Source: Verrucomicrobiota bacterium
Lineage (GTDB): Bacteria > Verrucomicrobiota > Verrucomicrobiia > CAIQCK01
DNA length: 64,000 nt
Direction of reading: 5' to 3'
Assembly: GCA_016222825.1 (NCBI GenBank)
Contig: JACRQF010000015.1
Coordinates: forward strand, 62,001 to 126,000
How positions within the stretch are numbered: the first letter of the stretch is position 1; each line of letters opens with the position of its first letter. Under the pieces are notes generated by a model. That model searched no databases. It was not told where the DNA came from and saw nothing but the letters and a program-made list of their open reading frames with translations. Position numbers and translations under genes: made by a program. Below are positions 58,002 through 64,000 of this stretch, one piece after another.

Positions 58002-58718
58002 ATGCAATTCCTCGATCTCACACTGCCGACGCCGGAGGAGAACCTCGCGCTGGACGAGGCGCTGCTGGCGTTGGCCGAGCAAACCGACGGCTCGGAAGTG
58101 CTCCGCATCTGGGAGGTCGCCGCGCCGTGCGTTGTGCTCGGTTGTTTCTGCCGCCTCGCGGAAGACGTGAATGAATCCACCTGCGCCGCCGACAACGTGC
58201 CGGTGCGGCGCCGCGTCAGCGGCGGCGGGACGGTGTTGATCGGCCCCGGATGTTTGAACTTTTCGCTCGTGCTCGACATGCGCCAGCGGCCGGAACTGAA
58301 CGACGTTTCCCGCTCGCACTTCCTGATCCTCGACCGCATCACCGAGGTGTTGACCGCCAAGGCACCGCACGTCGGCTTCGATGGCACGAGCGATCTTTGC
58401 CTCGCCGGCAAGAAGTTCTCCGGCAACGCCCAGCGCCGCCGCCGCAACTGGCTGCTCCACCACGGCACGCTGCTCTACAACTTCCCCGTCGAACAAATCA
58501 GCCGCTACCTGCGCGAGCCGCCGCGCCAACCCGCCTACCGCGCCGCCCGGCCGCACGCGGAGTTCGTCACCAACTTCCCCGCCGACGCCACGTGGCTCGA
58601 CCAGGGCCTGCGCCTGGCGTGGGCCGCCGACGATCCGCTGGCCGTGTGGCCGCACGAATTGACCGAACATCTCGTGCGGACCCGCTACGCGCGCCCCGAG
58701 TGGATCCGGCGGCGGTGA
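58002..58718 (+). CDS. Lipoate-protein ligase A-like protein
   Basis: A 238-residue protein. LplA/BirA fold motifs: NLALDEALLALAE, RRVSGGGTVLIGPGCLNFSL (the lipoate-binding RRxSGGG loop), DLCLAGKKFSGNAQRRRR with the catalytic Lys, then HHGTLLYN. It probably attaches lipoate or octanoate to carrier proteins. Shorter than E. coli LplA (337 residues) because it lacks the C-terminal accessory domain, as in LipM/LipL-type octanoyltransferases. TTGAGC and TAATCT with a 17-bp spacer at 57932-57960 form a possible weak promoter. Confidence 0.9.
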   Translation: MQFLDLTLPTPEENLALDEALLALAEQTDGSEVLRIWEVAAPCVVLGCFCRLAEDVNESTCAADNVPVRRRVSGGGTVLIGPGCLNFSLVLDMRQRPELNDVSRSHFLILDRITEVLTAKAPHVGFDGTSDLCLAGKKFSGNAQRRRRNWLLHHGTLLYNFPVEQISRYLREPPRQPAYRAARPHAEFVTNFPADATWLDQGLRLAWAADDPLAVWPHELTEHLVRTRYARPEWIRRR

Positions 58719-58748
58719 CAGTCGCGTTGCCCGACCACCGGAAACTCG

Positions 58749-58776
58749 TTGTGTTGGGTCATGCGGCTCATATAAT
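58749..58776 (+). promoter_or_regulatory. Candidate promoter of the c-type cytochrome operon
   Basis: TTGTGT (58749-58754), 16-bp spacer and a perfect TATAAT (58771-58776), 23 bp before the ATG at 58800. It is the best -10 element in the window. Confidence 0.6.
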
Positions 58777-58799
58777 GCCGTGAAGACGGAATTACGAAG

Positions 58800-61634
58800 A
58801 TGAGCCTGCCAACGATTCATGCGGCCGTCATTGTTGCGTTCGCCGCGCAAGCCTTCGCTGCTGATGCCTCCATCAATCCCTCCGCGCCGAACGCCGTCAC
58901 GTTTCCGGCGCAGCAGGCGAAGTTCGTGCGGTTCGTCATCCAGGCGAGCAGCGGCGGCCAGCCGTGCGTTGACGAACTGGAGATCTTCGGCGCGGACGGG
59001 AAGCGCAATCTCGCGCTCGCAAAGGACGGCGCGAAAGCGAGCGCGTCGTCGAGCTTGAGCGGCTACGCCATCCATCAGGTCGCGCATCTCAACGACGGTC
59101 TCTACGGCAACGCGCACAGTTGGATCGCGGCGACGACACACGAGGAATGGGCGCAGATCGAGTTGCCGGCCGCGGCGCAGGTTTCCAGGGTCGTCTTTTC
59201 GCGCGACCGCGAGGGACACTATCGCGACCGCGTGCCGGTGGTGTTTGAGGTCCGGCTCTCGCTCGACGGTCAACAGTGGAAGACCGTTAGCAAGGTGAAG
59301 GCAACCAACCTGGCTGCTGGGCGCCCAGCCGCGCCCTATGTGCCGCCCGCGCCGCTGCCGGAGCCGGTGACGCATGACGGGCTGGTGCGCTACGCCTTCC
59401 TGTGCGAGCGCGCGACGTGGCAGCGGATCAGCACGACGGACCATCTCTCGCCGTTGTTCACGGATCGGCCGGCGCTGCCGGGCGGCGAGCCGTATTGGGG
59501 CCGCATCGCGCGGCTGAAGCCGGCCGAGCGCGTGCTGACGCAGATGGAGGAGATGATCGGGCGGCTCGCGGCGAAAGGCGTGGACGTGGCGGACGCGAAG
59601 AAGGAACTGGTGGCGTTGAAACAACGTCAAGCGGCAAGCGATGACGAAGCGCTCTACCTTGATGCCCGGCTGGCAAAGCGGCGGCTGATGTTCCGCGACC
59701 CGGACCTCGCGCCGTTGCAGCGTATTCTCTTCGTCAAACGCCATCCTTACCTCTCATCGCACAATTACAGCGACGTGCTCGATTCGCAGTTCAAGCCGGG
59801 CGGCGGCATCTGCGTGCTGGACGTGCCGCGGCGCGACGGGCGGCTGGAGCCGGCCGCAGCGAAGCTGGCGACGCTCTTCGACGCCAGCGAAGGCATCGCG
59901 CGCGACCCGATGGCGGACTTCGAGGCGCGGAAGGTTTACTTCGCGTTCCGGCCGGCGAAGGTCCGCGAGGGCGAGCAGGAGCCTTACTGGCACCTGATGG
60001 CGATGGACGCGGGCGGCGGCAAGGCGCAGCAGCTCACCGACGGGCCGTTCCATGATTATTATCCGTGCCCGCTGCCGGACGGCGGGCTGGCGTTCATCTC
60101 GACGCGCTGCCGGGCGCGCTTTCTCTGCTGGCGGCCGCAGGCGTTCGTGCTGTTCCGGCTGGACGGAAAGGAAATCCGCCCGCTGTCGTTCGCGAATCTC
60201 AGCGAGTGGACGCCGACGGTGGCGCGCGACGGCCGCATCCTCTGGACGCGCTCGGAGTATCTCGACAAGGGCGCGGATTTCGGCCACACACTTTGGGCGG
60301 TGCGGCCCGACGGCACGCACCCGGAGTTGATCTTCGGCAACAACACGGCGAACTGCTACATCAACGGCCGCGAGGTGCCGGGCACGCATGAGATTCTCTG
60401 CACCATCTTCTCGCACGGCGGCGACCACAACGGCCCGCTTGGCTTGGTGGACATCGCGAAGGCGCGGTCGCTCTCCGACTCCAACGCCGTCACGAACATC
60501 ACGCCCGACACGACGCCGCGCTACAACATGAACTGGCCGCGGCAGGAATGCTGGCGCGACCCGGTGCCGGTGGCGCGCGATTATTTCCTCGCCAGCCACG
60601 CGCCGGCGGACCGCTTCGGTCTTTATGTCGCCGACCGCTGGGGGAACCGCGAGCTGCTTTACCTCGACCCGGACATGGGCAGCATGACGCCGTCGCTGTT
60701 GCGGCCGGAGCCGAAACCGCCGGTGCTCGGCCCCAACGCGCCGACGCTCGCCGATTCGCAAGTCGGGCAGTTCACGGTGGCTGACGTTTATCAGGGCTTG
60801 GAGCCGGCGGTGCCGCGCGGGAAGGTGAAATACATCCGCGTCTGCCAGGAAGTGCGCGCGAACCTGGAGCGGCTCGCCAGCGGCGAGTATCGGCGCGACC
60901 ACGGCCCGGTGTTCACGGATTTTTATGCGACGCCCATCCACAAGGTCAGCGGCCCCTTCGGCTGGCCGAGTTACGTCGCGAAGACGGCGCTCGGCCTCGC
61001 GCCGGTGGAAGCGGACGGTTCGGCGAGCTTCTACGCGCCGGCGGGCAAGGTGCTTTACTTCCAGGCGCTCGACGAAAACTTCAACGAGCTGCAACGGATG
61101 CGGAGCGTGGCGCAGTTGCAGCCGGGCGAACAGCGCGGTTGCGTCGGCTGCCACGAGCATCGCCAAACCGCCGCGCCGGTGAAGCTGACGCTCGCCTCGC
61201 GTCGTCCGCCAAGCCGGTTGCAGCCGCCGCCGTGGGGCGCGGAGCCGTTCGCCTACGAGCGCGTCGTGCAGCGTGTGTGGAACGCGAAGTGCGTGCGCTG
61301 CCACAACGGCAGCGAGAAAGGCCGCATCAACCTGACCGGGGCGCTCGATGCCGAAAAAGTGCCGGCGAGCTACCGCGCGCTGATCGCCGGCGGCTGGGTT
61401 CACTACTTCGACTTCACCTACCGGCTGCGGCACTCCAAGGCGGAACCGCTGAGTTTCGGCACGCTCAAGAGCCGCCTCTGGCAGATGCTCGATGCCGGCC
61501 ATCACGATGTAACGCTGACGCGGGACGAAACGCACGCGGTGAAATGCTGGATTGACCTGAACTGCCCGCTCTGGCCCGATTACGTGCCGCGCGACCAACG
61601 GCCGCGCGCGGCGCAGATCACCCAGGCCAACTGA
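58800..61634 (+). CDS. Exported diheme c-type HzsA-related protein with discoidin-like domain
   Basis: A 944-residue protein. Signal: LPTIHAAVIVAFAAQAFAAD. Residues 30-165 form an F5/8C-like domain (FVRFVIQASSGGQPCVDELEIFG, LNDGLYGNAHSWIAATTHEEW). A long region of TolB/PD40-like propeller blades follows (DGPFHDYYPCPLPDGGLAFI, NYSDVLDSQFKPGGG), as in the middle domain of hydrazine synthase alpha subunits. Two heme sites: C781-V-G-C-H785 and C831-V-R-C-H835. It starts an operon with the next two genes. True hydrazine synthesis is most unlikely here; these homologues are widespread in Verrucomicrobia and Planctomycetes and may carry electrons in polysaccharide or organic-matter oxidation. Confidence 0.87.
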   Translation: MSLPTIHAAVIVAFAAQAFAADASINPSAPNAVTFPAQQAKFVRFVIQASSGGQPCVDELEIFGADGKRNLALAKDGAKASASSSLSGYAIHQVAHLNDGLYGNAHSWIAATTHEEWAQIELPAAAQVSRVVFSRDREGHYRDRVPVVFEVRLSLDGQQWKTVSKVKATNLAAGRPAAPYVPPAPLPEPVTHDGLVRYAFLCERATWQRISTTDHLSPLFTDRPALPGGEPYWGRIARLKPAERVLTQMEEMIGRLAAKGVDVADAKKELVALKQRQAASDDEALYLDARLAKRRLMFRDPDLAPLQRILFVKRHPYLSSHNYSDVLDSQFKPGGGICVLDVPRRDGRLEPAAAKLATLFDASEGIARDPMADFEARKVYFAFRPAKVREGEQEPYWHLMAMDAGGGKAQQLTDGPFHDYYPCPLPDGGLAFISTRCRARFLCWRPQAFVLFRLDGKEIRPLSFANLSEWTPTVARDGRILWTRSEYLDKGADFGHTLWAVRPDGTHPELIFGNNTANCYINGREVPGTHEILCTIFSHGGDHNGPLGLVDIAKARSLSDSNAVTNITPDTTPRYNMNWPRQECWRDPVPVARDYFLASHAPADRFGLYVADRWGNRELLYLDPDMGSMTPSLLRPEPKPPVLGPNAPTLADSQVGQFTVADVYQGLEPAVPRGKVKYIRVCQEVRANLERLASGEYRRDHGPVFTDFYATPIHKVSGPFGWPSYVAKTALGLAPVEADGSASFYAPAGKVLYFQALDENFNELQRMRSVAQLQPGEQRGCVGCHEHRQTAAPVKLTLASRRPPSRLQPPPWGAEPFAYERVVQRVWNAKCVRCHNGSEKGRINLTGALDAEKVPASYRALIAGGWVHYFDFTYRLRHSKAEPLSFGTLKSRLWQMLDAGHHDVTLTRDETHAVKCWIDLNCPLWPDYVPRDQRPRAAQITQAN

Positions 61635-61766
61635 CAGGTTGCGCATCGTGGCGGCATACCCAAAAGTGGGATTGACCTCGCGCCGCATTTGTGTGCGATA
61701 TATGCGCCATTAGATCGCACGACCAGGCGATGCCTGACGAAGAATGAACGACGCGAAGGAAGCACT

Positions 61767-63656
61767 ATGAGACAACATCTCCTCAAGCTCGGCGCAGCAC
61801 TGTTCCTGATTTCCACCTGCCTCATCGCCACGCCGGCCACGGCTGGGTTCTTTGGACGCTCCAAGAGCGATTGGCTTTCGCCGACGGCCCTCGCTGCGAC
61901 GGCCGACGGGAGCACGATGTTCGTCGCCTGCGCCACGGCCAACCAGGTGGCGGTCTTCGACGTTGCCACCGGCAAGGTCGCCAAGAACATCGAGGTGCCC
62001 GATTCGCCGCTCGGCCTCGCGCTTTCCGCCGACGGCAAACAGCTCTTCGTCACCTGCGCCGCGCCGGCGAGCAGCGTTTGTATCGTGGACACCGCCTCGG
62101 GCAAAGTCGCCGCCACCATCCCGACCGGCCACACGGCGATGGCGCCGGTGCTCAGCCCCGACGGCAAGACGCTCTACGTCTGCAACCGCTTCAACAACTG
62201 CGTCTCGGTGATTGACCTCGCGCAGCGCAAGGAGGTCAACCGCGTCGCCGTCCCCCGCGAACCCGTCGCCGCCGCGGTGACGCCGGACGGCAAGCTGTTG
62301 CTTGTCGCCAACCACATCCACACCGGCCGCGCCGACGCCGACGTGGTGGCCGCGGTGGTCACCATCATTGACACCGCCAGCGGCAAGGCGATCAAGGACA
62401 TCGCGCTGCCCAACGGCAGCGGCCTGCTGCGCGACGTGCGCGTGTCGCCCGACGGCAAGTTCGCCTGCGTTACGCACGTGCTGGCGCGGTTCCACCTGCC
62501 GACGACGCAACTCGAGCGCGGCTGGATGAACACCAACGCGCTGAGCCTCATTGACCTCACCAAGTGCGCCCTCTTCAACACCGTGTTGCTCGACAACGTG
62601 GACAGCGGCGCGGCCAACCCCTGGGCCGCTGCCTGGAGCGCCGACGGCAAACAAATCTGCGTCACCCACGCCGGCACCCACGAGGTCAGTATCATTGACG
62701 CGCCGGCGCTGCTGGAGAAGCTGGCGAAGATGCCGGCGGCGATTGATCCGAACGCCAAGATTGACTACAACGCCGCCTCGCGCGTCGCCGCCGATGTCCC
62801 GAACGACCTCTCGTTCCTCGTCGGCGTGCGCAACCGCATCAAGCTCCCCGACAACGGCCCGCGCGCCATCGCGCTCCTCGGCAGAAAGATCTACACAGCC
62901 AACTACTTCTCCGACTCGCTCAGCGTGATTGACCAGGCCGCGCCGAACGTCGTCGCGAGTTCCATCCCGCTCGGCTCGAAGCGGACGATGAGCGCGGTTC
63001 GGAAGGGCGAAATGCTGTGGAACGACGCCACGATGTGCTTCCAAGGCTGGCAGAGCTGCGCGAGCTGCCATTCTTCCGATGCACGCGTGGACGGCCTGAA
63101 CTGGGACCTGCTCAACGACGGCATCGGCAATCCCAAGAACAGCAAGACCATGCTCCTGTCGCACAAGACGCCCCCTGCGATGAGCATGGGTGTGCGCGAC
63201 ACCGCCGAAACCGCCGTTCGCTCCGGCATCAAGAACATCCTCTTCGCCGTGCGCCCCGAGGACGATGCCAAGGCCATAGACGAATACCTGAAGTCGCTCA
63301 AACCGATTCCCAGTCCCTATTTGGAGAAAGGCAAGCTCTCCGCCGCCGCGCAGCGCGGGAAGAAGATCTTCGCCGACAAGGCGGTGGGTTGCGCCGAGTG
63401 CCACACCTCTTCGACTTTCACGAATATGAAGTCCTACGACGTCGGCACGCGCGGCCAGTTTGACAAGGCCGACGAGATTTTCGACACGCCGGCGTTGATC
63501 GAAGGCTGGCGCAGCGCGCCCTACCTGCACGACGGCTCCGCCGCGACGATGCGGGATGTGCTGACCTCGCGCAACGCCGCCGACAAGCACGGCAAGACCA
63601 AGCACCTGTCGCCGCAGCAGATTGACGATCTGACCGTGTATCTGTTGTCGCTCTGA
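61767..63656 (+). CDS. Exported YVTN-propeller diheme cytochrome c
   Basis: A 629-residue protein from the ATG at 61767, preceded by AAGGAAG. Signal: RQHLLKLGAALFLISTCLIATPATA. Residues 35-410 are YVTN-type seven-bladed propeller repeats (GSTMFVACATANQVAVFDVATGK, GKTLYVCNRFNNCVSVID, GKLLLVANHIHTG). The C-terminal 220 residues hold two heme motifs, C431-A-S-C-H435 and C542-A-E-C-H546, and a MauG/CCP-like arrangement with the conserved PALIEGWRSAPYLHDG segment. It may be a peroxidase or quinol-linked electron carrier acting with the preceding gene product. 132 bp separate the genes. Confidence 0.9.
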   Translation: MRQHLLKLGAALFLISTCLIATPATAGFFGRSKSDWLSPTALAATADGSTMFVACATANQVAVFDVATGKVAKNIEVPDSPLGLALSADGKQLFVTCAAPASSVCIVDTASGKVAATIPTGHTAMAPVLSPDGKTLYVCNRFNNCVSVIDLAQRKEVNRVAVPREPVAAAVTPDGKLLLVANHIHTGRADADVVAAVVTIIDTASGKAIKDIALPNGSGLLRDVRVSPDGKFACVTHVLARFHLPTTQLERGWMNTNALSLIDLTKCALFNTVLLDNVDSGAANPWAAAWSADGKQICVTHAGTHEVSIIDAPALLEKLAKMPAAIDPNAKIDYNAASRVAADVPNDLSFLVGVRNRIKLPDNGPRAIALLGRKIYTANYFSDSLSVIDQAAPNVVASSIPLGSKRTMSAVRKGEMLWNDATMCFQGWQSCASCHSSDARVDGLNWDLLNDGIGNPKNSKTMLLSHKTPPAMSMGVRDTAETAVRSGIKNILFAVRPEDDAKAIDEYLKSLKPIPSPYLEKGKLSAAAQRGKKIFADKAVGCAECHTSSTFTNMKSYDVGTRGQFDKADEIFDTPALIEGWRSAPYLHDGSAATMRDVLTSRNAADKHGKTKHLSPQQIDDLTVYLLSL

Positions 63657-63685
63657 CGCGCCGCCGCCCCGCGGCTGGGAGACCC

Positions 63686-64000
63686 ATGCGACCGGCAAGC
63701 GGACTTCGGACGAAACGCAGCGCAATCTGCCTTAGTCAACTTGTGCTTGTTGCCGTCGTCGTCGCCGCGCCATCATCGCTTCCCGAAAACCTCGCGCTGA
63801 ATGCACGCGTCACCGCCGACTCTGAACACAGCAACCGCTACCTTGCTCGGTTTGCCGTGGACGGCCAGATTCCTGCCGCCGGTGATCACGGCGACCCCGG
63901 TAAGGCTTGGTGCGTAAAGGGCCACACCCACCGCAACGGCGCGACTTTCAAACTGGAATGGCCGGACGAGGTGATGGTCGCCGAGGTTGTTTACTACGGC
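63686..64000 (+). CDS. Exported discoidin-like (F5/8C) protein, 3' truncated by window edge
   Basis: Opens with the ATG at 63686, preceded by GGGAG, 29 bp after the cytochrome stop, and stays open to the last base (105 codons), so it runs past the window. Signal-like N-terminus: basic RTKRS then a hydrophobic stretch, LVLVAVVVAAPSS. The mature start ENLALNARVTADSE, then YLARFAVDGQIP, GKAWCVKGHTH and TFKLEWP, match the start of an F5/8C carbohydrate-binding domain. By analogy with its operon neighbours a catalytic or cytochrome domain may follow. Spacing and strand make it a third operon member. Confidence 0.8.
   Translation, partial: MRPASGLRTKRSAICLSQLVLVAVVVAAPSSLPENLALNARVTADSEHSNRYLARFAVDGQIPAAGDHGDPGKAWCVKGHTHRNGATFKLEWPDEVMVAEVVYYG

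Noticed and set aside
61710..63725. Minus-strand frame of about 670 codons opposite the cytochrome gene
   Set aside because: Antisense to a gene with a signal peptide and two heme motifs; Arg/Val/Ala-rich with no recognisable domain.

Overview
This window is a GC-rich bacterial chromosome segment, most likely from a Verrucomicrobiota member, perhaps near the Pedosphaera/Limisphaera group. That placement is inferred from family content: many exported sugar-active proteins, several TAT-exported Gfo/Idh/MocA oxidoreductases, sialidase-fold and parallel beta-helix proteins, a hydrazine-synthase-alpha-like c-type cytochrome, and a verrucomicrobial-looking integron. I saw no rRNA, tRNA, CRISPR array, prophage or transposase.

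Layout. 1-4070 (+): the end of a GT9 glycosyltransferase, then an MFS transporter, two small cysteine-rich proteins and a kelch protein. 4074-18175 (-): an 11-gene, 14-kb sugar-catabolic cluster (two paralogous exported propeller proteins, two BNR/sialidase-like proteins, four Gfo/Idh/MocA oxidoreductases, an HpcH/HpaI aldolase, an SDR and a large SGNH esterase), with repeated 4-nt ATGA overlaps. It faces a divergent GntR-type regulator (18243) whose start abuts an 8-bp-arm palindrome, a candidate operator. 19408-23042 (+): methyltransferase, GT2 and an MsbA-like ABC exporter. 23085-36684: glycan-degradation and housekeeping genes (phosphoesterase, PL10 pectate lyase, sulfatase, purE, larB, a lipoprotein with two fused GH29 fucosidase domains, two beta-helix proteins, a short pyruvate kinase). 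36763-54452: rpoN with unusual insertions, an OGG1-type glycosylase, gamma carbonic anhydrase, a His/Tyr-rich secreted protein, maf, hflX, a PPC-domain protein, a methyltransferase, GH116, a spermidine-synthase-like membrane protein, a TIM-barrel isomerase, pckA and an M42 peptidase.

54479-56256 is the most unusual part: a degraded mini-integron. It holds the N-terminal remnant of an integron integrase on the minus strand and two divergently placed gene cassettes (a DUF695/RraB-like protein and a small lipoprotein), each followed by an attC-like hairpin. The left edge of cassette 1 is the exact 12-nt complement of the 5' arm of its attC, as expected for an inserted cassette. Past the array, 56257-56890 has no convincing gene; it holds palindromes and a degenerate 21-bp tandem repeat.

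56891-64000 (+): an O-methyltransferase, a lipoate ligase-like protein, and a probable operon of exported proteins: a diheme HzsA-related protein, a YVTN-propeller diheme cytochrome, and a protein truncated by the window edge.

Functional reading. The window looks like part of a polysaccharide-degrading lifestyle (pectate lyase, sulfatase, fucosidases, GH116, esterase) whose products may be handled by oxidoreductase-based chemistry rather than classical phosphorylation, since no sugar kinase is present in the 14-kb cluster. Several genes lack a Shine-Dalgarno sequence and have a -10-like hexamer almost touching the start codon, suggesting leaderless transcripts.
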